NCBI GenBank assembly: GCA_947476465.1
Contig: CANJQN010000035.1
Coordinates: 1-42,902 of the forward strand
Direction of reading: 5' to 3'
Origin: Comamonadaceae bacterium
GTDB taxonomy: Bacteria > Pseudomonadota > Gammaproteobacteria > Burkholderiales > Burkholderiaceae_C
Length of the DNA stretch: 42,902 nt
Shown: one piece after another, positions 7,904 through 16,119 of the stretch
Layout of the letters: each line of letters starts with the position of its first letter
Numbering within the stretch: the first letter of the stretch is position 1
Program-made: the position numbers and the translations under genes
Notes under the pieces: model-generated
Database searches by the model: none
Told to the model about the DNA's origin: nothing
The model's input: only the letters and a program-made list of their open reading frames with translations

Positions 7904-8677
7904 ATGAACTTGATCCCACTGCCGGCCTTCCAGGACAACTACCTTTGGCTGTTGCAAGACGGACAGCGGGCGCTGGTGGTCGACCCGGGAGAGGCCGAGC
8001 CGGTGTTCGCCGGGCTTCGGCGGACCGGGGCTCGGTTGGAGACGATTTTAGTCACGCATCACCATGCGGACCACACCGGCGGCGTGGCGCAGCTGCGCGA
8101 GGCCACCGGGGCGCGGGTCTTCGGCCCTGCCGCCGAGACCATTCCCGAGCCCGCCACCCACCTCGTGCAAGGCGACACAGTCTCCGTGCTGGGCCTGACG
8201 TTCCAGGTGATCGAGGTGCCGGGCCACACCGCCGGCCACATCGCCTACTACTGCCCCGACGTGGGCGGCTTGCCCCTGCTGTTTTGCGGCGACACGCTGT
8301 TTTCGGGCGGCTGCGGCCGGCTGTTCGAGGGCACGCCCGCGCAGATGCTGGCGTCCCTGGACGCCCTGGCCGCGCTGCCCGGCGACACGCGGGTGTGTTG
8401 TGCCCACGAGTACACCCTGTCGAACCTGCGCTTTGCCAAGGCCGTTGAGCCCGCCAACGCGCAGTTGGCCGCCTACACCGTGGCCTGCGAGCAGCGGCGC
8501 GCGCAGAACCAGCCCACCCTGCCCAGCACCATCGGGCAAGAGCGGCTGATCAACCCCTTCCTGCGTAGCCGCGAGCCGGCCGTGATCCGCGCCGCCCAGG
8601 CCTTCAATGGCGCCGACCCGTCGGACGAAGCCGCCGTGTTCGCAGCGATCCGCCAATGGAAAAACGAGTTTCGATGA
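7904..8677 (+). CDS. gloB: Hydroxyacylglutathione hydrolase (glyoxalase II)
   Basis: A 257-residue metallo-beta-lactamase-fold enzyme that hydrolyses S-D-lactoylglutathione to D-lactate and glutathione, the second step of methylglyoxal detoxification. Metal ligands are visible: THHHADHTGG at residues 51-60, the VPGHTAGH loop, FCGDTLFSGGCGRLFEG, and CAHEYTLSN in the C-terminal region. The start at 7904 gives MNLIPLPAFQDNYLW, the usual N-terminus. The stop overlaps the ATG of the next gene (ATGA). Confidence 0.96.
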   Translation: MNLIPLPAFQDNYLWLLQDGQRALVVDPGEAEPVFAGLRRTGARLETILVTHHHADHTGGVAQLREATGARVFGPAAETIPEPATHLVQGDTVSVLGLTFQVIEVPGHTAGHIAYYCPDVGGLPLLFCGDTLFSGGCGRLFEGTPAQMLASLDALAALPGDTRVCCAHEYTLSNLRFAKAVEPANAQLAAYTVACEQRRAQNQPTLPSTIGQERLINPFLRSREPAVIRAAQAFNGADPSDEAAVFAAIRQWKNEFR

Positions 8678-10443
8678 CCTCTCTGTGCAAGCTGGCCGCC
8701 TTGACCCTGGCCCTGTGGCTGGCCGGCTGTGCCGCTGTGCCGCCGCAAGCTGCAAGCGCCCAGCCCGCCCAGACCATTGCCGCACCCCAACCTTCAGCGT
8801 CCACGGGCGGCGGCGCCGAACCGGCAGCGGCCACGCCTGGTGCACCCGCAGCGGCCACGCCTCGTGCACCCGCAGCGGACGCGCCTCGTGTACTCGCAGC
8901 GGACGCGCCTCGTGTACTCGCAGCGGCCACGCCTGGTGCACCCGCAGCGGACGCGCCTCGTGTACTCGCAGCGGCCACGCCTGGTGCACCCGCGGCGGCC
9001 ACGCCCCCGGCCACCGCGCCCGCCCTCGCGGCCATGGTGCCCAGCGGGGCGCTGATGCCCATCACCAGCGCGCACGCCGGATCGCAGGTGGTGGCCCTGC
9101 TCGAAGTGCCGCCCGACCTGTGGGACCGCATCCGCCGCGGGCTGGCCATGCCCGACCTCGACGACGACCTGGTACGCCAGCATGAGCAGTGGTACAGCAG
9201 CCGGCCCGACTACATCCAGCGCATGACCGAGCGCTCGCGCAAGTACCTGTTCCACATCGTCGAGGAGCTCGAGCGCCGCGGCATGCCCAGCGAGTTGGCC
9301 CTGCTGCCCTACATCGAAAGCGCCTTCAACCCGCAGGCGGTCTCCAGCGCCCGCGCCGCCGGCATGTGGCAGTTCATGCCCGCCACCGGCACCGACTTCG
9401 ACCTGCGCCAGAACATGTTTCGCGACGATCGGCGCGACGTGCTCGCCTCCACCCGCGCGGCGCTCGACTACCTGCAGCTGCTGCACGGCATGTTCAAGGA
9501 CTGGCACCTGGCCCTGGCGGCCTACAACTGGGGCCAGGGCAACGTGGCCCGGGCCATCGCGCGCAACCAGCGCGCCGGCAAGCCCACGGGCTATGCCGAT
9601 CTGCAGATGCCGGCCGAGACACGCAACTACGTGCCCAAGCTGCAGGCCGTCAAGAACCTGGTGATGACCCCCAGGCAGTTCCGCACCGAGCTGCCCCTGA
9701 TCGAGAACCACCCCTACTTCCAGGACGTCGCCATCACCCGCGACATCGATGTCGAGCTGGCCGCCAAGCTGGCCGACGTGGCGCTGGAGGACTTCAAGGC
9801 GCTCAACCCTTCGCTCAAGCAGCCGGTGATCCTGGCCGCGGGCACGCCGCAGATCCTGCTGCCCTGGGACAACGCCACCGTGTTCAAGCGCAACTTCGAG
9901 GGCTACACCGCCGGCCAGTACGCCAGCTGGACCGCCTGGACCGCGCCAGCCACCATGACGGTGGCCGAAGCCGCGCGCCGGGTCGGCATGGGCGAGTCCG
10001 AGTTCCGCGGCCTCAACGGCATTCCGCCGCGGATGATGATCCGCGCCGGCTCGGTGGTGCTGGTGCCGCGCGGCGCCAAGGTCATCGACGACGTGTCCAG
10101 CCGCGTGGCCGACTTCGCCCAGCTGAGCCTGTCGCCCGAGGTCAGCATCCGCCGCAGCACGGTCAAGGCCGGCAAGCACGACACCGTGGCCAGCCTGGCG
10201 GCCCGCTACAAGCTGCGCGCGGCCGACGTTGCGCACTGGAACGATGTGGCCCTGTCGGCACGCTTCAAGCCGGGGCAGAAGGTGGTGGTCGAGCTGCCGG
10301 TGCGCGCGCGCGCCACCCGTACCGCCACAGCGAGGGCCAAGCCCACCGGCGCGGCGCGCCCGGTTGCCAAGGCCGGCCGTGCCAAGGCCCCCGCGCGCGC
10401 GGCAACAGCCCCGGCCAACGCCCGCGTGGCCACGGCGCGCTGA
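8674..10443 (+). CDS. mltD: Membrane-bound lytic murein transglycosylase D-like lipoprotein
   Basis: A 589-residue peptidoglycan lytic transglycosylase that cleaves the MurNAc-GlcNAc bond to give 1,6-anhydro ends. The start at 8674 overlaps the gloB stop and gives a 19-residue lipoprotein signal with lipobox LAGC (Cys19). Next comes an Ala/Pro-rich linker of 8-residue repeats, then the SLT domain with catalytic Glu215 in LLPYIESAFNP, AAGMWQFMPATG and LALAAYNWGQGN. The C-terminal part has two LysM-like segments (AEAARRVGMGESEFRGLNG and KHDTVASLAARYKLRAADV) and a basic Ala/Arg/Lys tail. An ATG at 8656 would spoil the signal peptide. The protein is probably tethered to the outer membrane. Confidence 0.93.
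   Translation: MTSLCKLAALTLALWLAGCAAVPPQAASAQPAQTIAAPQPSASTGGGAEPAAATPGAPAAATPRAPAADAPRVLAADAPRVLAAATPGAPAADAPRVLAAATPGAPAAATPPATAPALAAMVPSGALMPITSAHAGSQVVALLEVPPDLWDRIRRGLAMPDLDDDLVRQHEQWYSSRPDYIQRMTERSRKYLFHIVEELERRGMPSELALLPYIESAFNPQAVSSARAAGMWQFMPATGTDFDLRQNMFRDDRRDVLASTRAALDYLQLLHGMFKDWHLALAAYNWGQGNVARAIARNQRAGKPTGYADLQMPAETRNYVPKLQAVKNLVMTPRQFRTELPLIENHPYFQDVAITRDIDVELAAKLADVALEDFKALNPSLKQPVILAAGTPQILLPWDNATVFKRNFEGYTAGQYASWTAWTAPATMTVAEAARRVGMGESEFRGLNGIPPRMMIRAGSVVLVPRGAKVIDDVSSRVADFAQLSLSPEVSIRRSTVKAGKHDTVASLAARYKLRAADVAHWNDVALSARFKPGQKVVVELPVRARATRTATARAKPTGAARPVAKAGRAKAPARAATAPANARVATAR
8824..8991 (+). repeat. 24-bp tandem repeat (seven units) in mltD
   Basis: Seven contiguous 24-bp units, each beginning GCAGCGG, followed by a partial eighth. 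There are two types: one ends GGTGCACCC or CGTGCACCC and encodes Ala/Pro residues, the other ends CGTGTACTC and encodes DAPRVLAA. The type order is A-A-D-D-A-D-A. It lengthens the disordered linker between lipid anchor and catalytic domain by exactly 8 residues per unit, so copy-number variation stays in frame. Confidence 0.95.
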
Positions 10444-10477
10444 GCCCCCTCCCCGGCCAGCCGCCACGGGCGCTGGC

Positions 10478-10483
10478 TACACT
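10478..10483 (+). promoter_or_regulatory. Candidate -10 (TACACT) for a leaderless ABC transporter mRNA
   Basis: TACACT ends 6 nt before the ATG at 10490, which would put the transcription start at or within a base of the start codon. No Shine-Dalgarno sequence precedes the ATG, consistent with a leaderless transcript. The same TACACT-N6-ATG layout occurs at tsaD. The -35 region is not recognisable. Confidence 0.4.
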
Positions 10484-10489
10484 GCCCGC

Positions 10490-12268
10490 ATGCCCCATCC
10501 GGCTCCTCCCGCCAAAGGCGCGCCCCGCTCGCTGTCCGGCCTGCTGCCTTTTCTTCGGCCCTACTGCGCGGGCATTGGGCTGGCGGGGCTGTTCCTGGTG
10601 CTGGCCGCGGCCGCCACACTGGTGTTTCCGCTCGCCCTGCGCAGCCTGATCGATGGGGGCCTGGCCGCGCCGGACCGCGGGGCCCAGCTGGTGGCCTTGC
10701 GCGAGCACTTTGTCTGGCTGTTCGCCGTCGCCGTCGCCTTGGGCGTCTTCTCGGCCGCGCGCTTTTACACGGTGAGCTGGCTCGGCGAGCGCGTCACCGC
10801 CGACCTGCGCAGCGCCGTGTATGCCCATGTGCTGCGCCAGAGCCCGGGGTTTTTCGAGACCACCCAGACCGGCGAGGTGCTGTCGCGCCTGACCACCGAC
10901 ACCACCCTGGTGCAGACGGTGGTGGGCTCGTCCTTCTCGATGGGCCTGCGCAATGCGGTGATGGGCGCGGGCGCTTTGGGCATGCTGATCTGGACCAACC
11001 CCTATGTGATGACGCAGGTGCTGCTGATCCTGCTGGGCGTTGTGCTGCCGGCCATGTGGTTCGGCCGCCGGGTGCGGCGCCTGTCGCGCGCCAGCCAGGA
11101 CCGCGTGGCCGACTCCAGCGCCATCGCGGCCGAGGTGCTCAACGCCATTCCCGTGGTGCAGGGCTACACCGCCGAAGGCCGCGAGGCCGCCCGCTTTCAG
11201 CGTGCCACCGAGGACGCCTTCGCCACCGGCGTGCGGCGCACCCGCGCGCGGGCCTTGCTGGTGGCCTTCGTCATCATCGCCAATGCGGCCTTGCTGCTGT
11301 GGGCGCTGTTCAAGGGCACGCAGGCGGTGATGGCCGGCACCATCACCGCCGGGCACCTGGGCCAGACGGTGGTGTATGTGGTCATCTTCGCTGGCGCGGT
11401 GGCGGTGCTGGGCGAGGTCTATGGCGATCTGCTGCGGGCGGCTGGGGCCACCGAACGCCTGATGGAGCTGCTGCAGGCGCGCTCGCCGGTCGAGTCGCCG
11501 GCCCTGCCGGTGGCGGCCGCGGCGCCCGAGGGCGGCAGCACCGTGCGCATCGAGGCGCTGCGCTTTCACTACCCCTCACGGCCGCAGACCGCCGCGCTGG
11601 CCGACTTCAACCTGGACCTCAAGGCCGGCGAGACCGTGGCCCTGGTCGGGCCCAGCGGCGCCGGCAAGACCACGGTGTTCCAGATGCTGCTGCGCTTTTA
11701 CGATCCGCAAGAAGGCCAAATCCTGCTCGACGGCGTGCCGGTGCGGCAGCTGGCGCTGCAAGACCTGCGCAGCCGCATCGGCATCGTGCCGCAAGACGCG
11801 GTGATCTTCTCGGCCAGCGCGATGGAAAACATCCGCTATGGCCGGCCTGAGGCCACCGACGCGCAGGTGATCGAGGCCGCCACGGCCGCCTTCGCGCACG
11901 ACTTCATCACCGCCCTGCCGGGCGGCTACAACAGCTTTCTGGGCGAGCGTGGCGTGCGTTTGTCAGGCGGCCAGCGCCAACGCATCGCTATCGCCAGGGC
12001 CATGCTCAAGAACCCGCCGCTGCTGCTGCTCGACGAGGCCACCAGCGCGCTCGATGCCGAGAGCGAGCGGATGGTGCAGGCCGCCTTGCAGCAGGCCATG
12101 CGTGGGCGCAGCACCCTGGTGATCGCCCACCGGCTCGCAACGGTGCAAAGCGCCGACCGCATCGTGGTGCTGGACCACGGGTGCATCGTGGAGGCGGGGA
12201 CGCACGAGGAGTTGCTGGCGCGGGCCGGGGTTTATGCGCGGCTGGCGGCCTTGCAGTTCATGGTGTGA
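10490..12268 (+). CDS. Half-size ABC exporter, MsbA-like (ABC transmembrane plus ATPase)
   Basis: A 592-residue fusion of a six-helix ABC exporter domain (residues about 25-340) and a nucleotide-binding domain. Walker A GPSGAGKTT starts near residue 387, signature LSGGQ lies at 491-495, Walker B LLLLDEATSALD follows, and the H-loop is VIAHRLA. It works as a dimer in the inner membrane. MsbA-type lipid or drug flippases share this architecture and the substrate cannot be assigned. The start at 10490 gives MPHPAPPAKG; earlier in-frame starts fall inside mltD and lack support. It lies 46 bp after mltD. Confidence 0.92.
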   Translation: MPHPAPPAKGAPRSLSGLLPFLRPYCAGIGLAGLFLVLAAAATLVFPLALRSLIDGGLAAPDRGAQLVALREHFVWLFAVAVALGVFSAARFYTVSWLGERVTADLRSAVYAHVLRQSPGFFETTQTGEVLSRLTTDTTLVQTVVGSSFSMGLRNAVMGAGALGMLIWTNPYVMTQVLLILLGVVLPAMWFGRRVRRLSRASQDRVADSSAIAAEVLNAIPVVQGYTAEGREAARFQRATEDAFATGVRRTRARALLVAFVIIANAALLLWALFKGTQAVMAGTITAGHLGQTVVYVVIFAGAVAVLGEVYGDLLRAAGATERLMELLQARSPVESPALPVAAAAPEGGSTVRIEALRFHYPSRPQTAALADFNLDLKAGETVALVGPSGAGKTTVFQMLLRFYDPQEGQILLDGVPVRQLALQDLRSRIGIVPQDAVIFSASAMENIRYGRPEATDAQVIEAATAAFAHDFITALPGGYNSFLGERGVRLSGGQRQRIAIARAMLKNPPLLLLDEATSALDAESERMVQAALQQAMRGRSTLVIAHRLATVQSADRIVVLDHGCIVEAGTHEELLARAGVYARLAALQFMV

Positions 12269-12748
12269 GGCTCTTGTCGTTGGCTTTGTCGTTGCTTTTG
12301 TAGCGGTCGTGGCAAGCCGGGTCTCGGCCCGGCGGCCGAGTTACCTTCTTTGTATCGCCAAAGAAGGTAACCCAAGGTCACGCAGTGGGACTGTGCTCAC
12401 TTCGCGAAGCGAAGTTATGCACAGGCCAAAGGCGACCCCACTGTCCGCGTCCCCTGCGCGCCTGTCGGCGCTCCGGGGCAACCTCCGGTGCTCGCGTCGG
12501 GCGGGGAAGCGCTCGAACTCGGCCCTGCGGGCCTCAGACAGTCGCGCTTCCTGTTGGTGTTCGCATAACTTTGCTGCGCAAAGTGAGCGAACCCCCGCTG
12601 ACGCGAGCCGCCCGCCGCTGCGCTCCTCGGCGCGGCCACAGGGGCTTGGGGGTCAACACGGCCTGCGGCCGTGTCCTTGTTGATTTGGGGGTTGGCGCGC
12701 TGACGTTGTTTTGGTGGCCTGCGCTTTGGCATGCACACAGTTCCTGGT

Positions 12749-12766
12749 CCCCCGCCTGCGCGGGGG
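12749..12766. repeat. REP-like hairpin 1
   Basis: CCCCCGC-ctgc-GCGGGGG, a 7-bp stem with a 4-base loop, in the centre of the long inverted repeat. Confidence 0.8.
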
Positions 12767-12827
12767 TGACAGTCCAAGTGGTGACGACGGTCGTTGCGGA
12801 GATACCGCCGGCCACCTCGCACGCGTC

Positions 12828-12847
12828 ATTCCCGCGAAGGCGGGAAT
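12828..12847. repeat. REP-like hairpin 2
   Basis: ATTCCCGC-gaag-GCGGGAAT, an 8-bp stem followed by CCAG, the typical extragenic palindrome core seen in many beta- and gammaproteobacterial genomes. Confidence 0.85.
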
Positions 12848-12886
12848 CCAGTCCCAGGCAAAGCGCAGCGAGCCGTTGGCGGCCGA

Positions 12887-12904
12887 CCCCCGCGAAGGCG
12901 GGGG
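12887..12904. repeat. REP-like hairpin 3
   Basis: CCCCCGC-gaag-GCGGGGG, sharing the gaag loop with the hairpin at 12828-12847. Confidence 0.8.
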
Positions 12905-13174
12905 GATGGCCCGTAGGGGCCCCCCGCCCCTGTGAATGCGCCGAGGAGCGCAGGGATGCGGGGATCAGGAAGTGCGACTGTCTGAGCCCCGCAGGGGCGA
13001 GTTCGAGCACTTCCCCCCGCAGCCCGAGCACCGCAGGTTGCCTCTGTGTGCCGACAGGCACACAGAGGACGCAGACACCGGGGTCGCCTTTCTTTGGTTC
13101 CTTTCTTTGGCGACGCAAAGAAAGGGACTCGGCTGCCGGGCCGAGACCCGGCTTGCAACGAACGCTACAAAATC

Positions 13175-13198
13175 AAGGACAAGGACAAGGACAAGGAC
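13175..13198. repeat. AAGGAC hexamer repeated four times
   Basis: Four perfect tandem copies of AAGGAC between the end of the long inverted repeat and the 3' end of the DUF1178 gene. Non-coding. Confidence 0.9.
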
Positions 13199-13222
13199 GC
13201 AGCCCGATCCATAACGCCAGTT

Positions 13223-13690
13223 TCAGTGCACCGGCCCCTTCAGCGCCTTGGGAATCGGCAGCGGCAACACCGGGATCCCCTCGTCCAGCAGCGCCCTGGT
13301 CTCGTCCGGCGTGGCCTGGCCGCGAATGCCGCGCTCCTGGGTTTCGCCGTAGTGCATGCGGCGCGCTTCCTCGACGAAACGCTCGCCCACGTCTTCGGTC
13401 TTGGCCAGCACCTCGCGCACCATGCGCAGGTAGGCGGCCTGCAGCTCGGCAGCCGGGGCGGCGGCCACCACCTCCTGGCGCGCTGCGGACGATGACGCCT
13501 TGCCAGGCGCGGCGGGCTCAGAGGCGCCCAGGTTGAGCCGGGGCGCGCTGAGCTTTTTGGTCACCTGGATGTCGCCGCAGACCGGACATTCGACCAGCCC
13601 GCGCTCAAGCTGGCTGCGGAAATCATCTTCCGAGCCGAACCAGCCCTCGAACACGTGGCTGGCGGAGCATTGCAGGTCAAGCACCTTCAT
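13223..13690 (-). CDS. DUF1178 family protein, putative zinc-ribbon
   Basis: A 155-residue small cytoplasmic protein of unknown function. The N-terminal 40 residues match DUF1178: Cys8 in LQCSASHVFEGWFGS, then Cys36 and Cys39 in CPVCGD, a likely partial metal-binding ribbon. The middle (residues 53-80) is Ala-rich, and the C-terminal part is helical with the conserved GERFVEEARRMHYGE and ALLDEGIPVLPLP segments. The start at 13690 overlaps the NUDIX stop (ATGA), so it is translationally coupled. It is the last gene of the cluster downstream of nuoN. Confidence 0.9.
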   Translation of the reverse strand: MKVLDLQCSASHVFEGWFGSEDDFRSQLERGLVECPVCGDIQVTKKLSAPRLNLGASEPAAPGKASSSAARQEVVAAAPAAELQAAYLRMVREVLAKTEDVGERFVEEARRMHYGETQERGIRGQATPDETRALLDEGIPVLPLPIPKALKGPVH

Positions 13691-14274
13691 GGTTGACCAG
13701 ATTGTGCCTGCCAGTCCAATTTCCAGGCCGCCGAAAGGACGTTTTGCAACCACAAGGCGCCGGTGAGGGTCTTGGCGTCGGTGATGCGGCCATCGCGGCA
13801 CCAGGCCAGCAGCTCGGCGGGCGTGGCGCTGATGACGTCGAGAAACTCGCCGTCATCGAGCCGGCGCTCGCCCAGCGACAGGCCGCGCGCGAACCAGACG
13901 TCGATGAACTCGTTGGAATACCCGATGCACGGATGCAGCCGCCCAGCCCGGGCCCACTCGCGGGCGACGTAGCCGGTTTCTTCGCGCAGCTCGCGCTCGG
14001 CGCAGGTCTGCACGGCCTCACCCGGATCGAGCTTGCCGGCCGGAAACTCCACCATCACCTGGCCGACCGCATGACGGTACTGGCGCTCGAGCACCACCCG
14101 GCCGTCGTCCAGCAGGGCAATCATCATCACGGCGCCAGGGTGCAGGATGAACTCGCGGACGGCGCTGCCGCCGTCGGGCAGGCGCACGGTCTCGCGCACC
14201 GCATGCAGAAAATGGCCGCGCAACAACTCGGTGCGGCTGGTGGCGGTTTCGACCAGGTGGCGGTCGTCGGTCAT
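13687..14274 (-). CDS. NUDIX hydrolase, ADP-ribose pyrophosphatase-like
   Basis: A 195-residue hydrolase probably cleaving ADP-ribose or related nucleoside diphosphate sugars. The Nudix box GX5EX7REUXEEXGU is intact: Gly80 and Glu86 in GKLDPGE, then RELREETGY at 94-102. The preceding GGSAVREFILHPGAV and VLERQYRHAVG segments are typical of the NudF/ADPRase subgroup. It lies 10 bp after the DUF2818 gene and overlaps the DUF1178 gene, so all three probably extend the nuo transcript. The exact substrate is uncertain. Confidence 0.92.
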   Translation of the reverse strand: MTDDRHLVETATSRTELLRGHFLHAVRETVRLPDGGSAVREFILHPGAVMMIALLDDGRVVLERQYRHAVGQVMVEFPAGKLDPGEAVQTCAERELREETGYVAREWARAGRLHPCIGYSNEFIDVWFARGLSLGERRLDDGEFLDVISATPAELLAWCRDGRITDAKTLTGALWLQNVLSAAWKLDWQAQSGQP

Positions 14275-14284
14275 GGAATGGCCT

Positions 14285-14587
14285 TCAGGCGTGGCGGCGG
14301 TAAAGGTAGCGCCAGACGAAGCCGGGGAAGGCGAAGGTCAGGAACAAGGTGCCGGTGATGGCGTAGAACTCCCAGCCCTGGGGCGCGATCTGCCCGGCGC
14401 GGCGTTCCAGCAACAGGCCGAAGCCGCCCACCAGCAGGTACAGCGCCACCAGCTCCAGCAAGCGCAGCGTGAGCGACTTGGGCCCGCGCAGTGGCAGCAA
14501 GGCGAACAAGCGCTCGGTGGCAAAGGGCAGGTTCGCCGCGAGCAGCGCCAGCACGATGACCACCCAGATGCTTGCCGACTGCGACAT
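14285..14587 (-). CDS. DUF2818 small membrane protein
   Basis: A 100-residue membrane protein with three or four hydrophobic segments: SIWVVIVLALLAANLPF, then LLELVALYLLVGGFGLLLE, then FYAITGTLFLTFAFPGFVW. It matches DUF2818, which sits directly after nuoN in many Burkholderiales (from memory). The start is taken as the ATG at 14587; a TTG one codon earlier is possible. Only 25 bp separate it from nuoN, so a role linked to complex I assembly or stability is tempting, but nothing in the sequence shows it. Confidence 0.88.
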   Translation of the reverse strand: MSQSASIWVVIVLALLAANLPFATERLFALLPLRGPKSLTLRLLELVALYLLVGGFGLLLERRAGQIAPQGWEFYAITGTLFLTFAFPGFVWRYLYRRHA

Positions 14588-14612
14588 CAAACGAAGCGGG
14601 CGCGCAGCGGGG

Positions 14613-16100
14613 TCAAGACGACAGCGTGCGCAAGATCGCGTCGGCGCACAGCGTCATCAGGCCGCCGGGAAGAATGCCCAGAATGAGCACCAACGCGCCG
14701 TTGATCGACAGCACCGCGCGCACGTCGGCGGGCGCCGACACCGTGGTGGCCGTGATCGGGTCGTCAAAGTACATGACCTTGACCACGCGCAGGTAATAGA
14801 AGGCACCGATCAGGGACATCAGCACCGCGAAGATGGCCACCCCGATGTACAGCGGATTGCCCGGCGCGATCAGCGCCTGCAGCACGGTGAGCTTGGCGTA
14901 AAAGCCCACCAGCGGCGGCACACCGGCCAGCGAGAACATGCACACGGCCATCACGCCGGCGTACAGCGGGCTGCGCTGGTTCAGGCCGGCCAGGTCCGAG
15001 ATCTCCTCGCTCTCGAAGCCGTCGCGGGCCAGCAGCAAGATGATGCCGAAGCTGCCCAGCGTGGTGAGCACGTAGGTGACGATGTAGAACATCGCCGCGC
15101 TGTAGGCCGACTGGGCATTGGCGGTGCTGCCGCCCACGACGCCGGCCGACAGGCCGAGGATCACGAAGCCCATCTGCGCAATGGTCGAATAGGCCAGCAT
15201 GCGCTTGAGGTTGGTCTGGGCGATGGCGGCCAGGTTGCCCACCAGCAGCGAGCCCACCGCCAACAAAATCAGCATCTGCTGCCAATCGAAGGCCAGCGGG
15301 ATCAGCCCCTCCACCAGCAGGCGGATGGCGATGCCGAAGGCGGCCAGCTCGGGCGCGGCGCCGATCATCAGCGTGATGGCCGTCGGCGCGCCCTGATAGA
15401 CGTCGGGGATCCACATGTGGAAGGGCACGGCGCCCAGCTTGAAGGCCAGGCCGGCAACGATGAATACCAGGCCGAACACCAGCACCTCGTGCTTGACGCG
15501 GCCGCTGGCGATCACCTGGAACACGCGGTCGATGTCCAGTGACCCGGTGGCGCCGTACAGCATGGACATGCCATACAGCAGGAAGCCCGAGGCCATGGCG
15601 CCGAGCACAAAGTACTTCATGGCGGCCTCGGTGGCCTTCTCGTTGTCGCGGCGCAGGGCCACCAGCGCGTAGCTCGACAGCGTGAGCAGCTCCAGGCCCA
15701 GGTAGATCACCAGGAAGTTGCTGCCCGAGACCATCACGAAGATACCGAGCAGCGAGAACAGGGCCAGCGTGAACAGCTCGCCACCGCGCATCATGTCGCG
15801 GTCGGCCGCGTAGGGACGGCTGTAGACCAGGGTGACCAGCACCGCGATCGAGGCGAAGGCCTTGAGCCAGTTGCCCATCGGGTCGCTGACGATCATGCCG
15901 CCAAAACCGGCGTGCGTGGCGCCCGACAGGGCGAACTCGGCCGACAGCCAGGCCACCGCCAGCAGCGTGACGACGGTCAGCACATAGGTCAGTTGGCGCA
16001 GTCGGGTGCGCACACCCAGATCCACCAGCGCGATGACACAGGCCATCACGAGCAGCATGATCTCGGGGGCGGCGATGTAGAAGCTGAGTTTGTCCAGCAT
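14613..16100 (-). CDS. nuoN: NADH-quinone oxidoreductase subunit N
   Basis: A 495-residue antiporter-like subunit of the complex I membrane arm with about 14 transmembrane helices. The family motif region runs from LLTLSSYALVAL to KYFVLGAMASGFLLYGMSMLYGATGS, with conserved lysines in LAFKLGAVPFHMWIPDVYQGAP and the NLKRMLAYSTIAQMGF segment. It contributes one of the four proton channels. Last canonical gene of the operon, 19 bp after nuoM. Confidence 0.98.
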   Translation of the reverse strand: MLDKLSFYIAAPEIMLLVMACVIALVDLGVRTRLRQLTYVLTVVTLLAVAWLSAEFALSGATHAGFGGMIVSDPMGNWLKAFASIAVLVTLVYSRPYAADRDMMRGGELFTLALFSLLGIFVMVSGSNFLVIYLGLELLTLSSYALVALRRDNEKATEAAMKYFVLGAMASGFLLYGMSMLYGATGSLDIDRVFQVIASGRVKHEVLVFGLVFIVAGLAFKLGAVPFHMWIPDVYQGAPTAITLMIGAAPELAAFGIAIRLLVEGLIPLAFDWQQMLILLAVGSLLVGNLAAIAQTNLKRMLAYSTIAQMGFVILGLSAGVVGGSTANAQSAYSAAMFYIVTYVLTTLGSFGIILLLARDGFESEEISDLAGLNQRSPLYAGVMAVCMFSLAGVPPLVGFYAKLTVLQALIAPGNPLYIGVAIFAVLMSLIGAFYYLRVVKVMYFDDPITATTVSAPADVRAVLSINGALVLILGILPGGLMTLCADAILRTLSS

Positions 16101-16119
16101 TTGGTGTGCGGCCTCGAGG

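Larger units (their letters stand above)
12312..13157. repeat. Long imperfect inverted repeat filling the 954-bp gene-free gap
   Basis: The gap 12269-13222 has no credible gene. The left arm (about 12312-12650) is the diverged reverse complement of the right arm (about 12925-13157). Matching blocks include CAAGCCGGGTCTCGGCCCGG (left end; complement at 13138-13157), GCCTGTCGGC, CTCGAACTCG with CAGACAGTCG, CTTCCTG, and TGCGCTCCTCGGCGC near the centre. The order of blocks is kept, with indels. The centre holds three REP-like hairpins. Open frames through it, such as 12385-13536, translate to Arg/Pro/Ala-rich sequence and look spurious. It resembles a dispersed non-coding repeat; I know of no transposase for it. 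Confidence 0.85.

Noticed and set aside
8824..8991. CRISPR-like array in mltD
   Set aside because: Units are contiguous without unique spacers and translate in frame, so it is a coding tandem repeat.
12312..13157. Insertion sequence with terminal inverted repeats
   Set aside because: There is no transposase gene or remnant between the arms and no obvious target-site duplication.
12385..13536. A 383-codon open frame through the gene-free interval
   Set aside because: It crosses an inverted repeat and runs into the 3' end of the DUF1178 gene in antisense; Arg/Pro-rich translation matches no protein logic.
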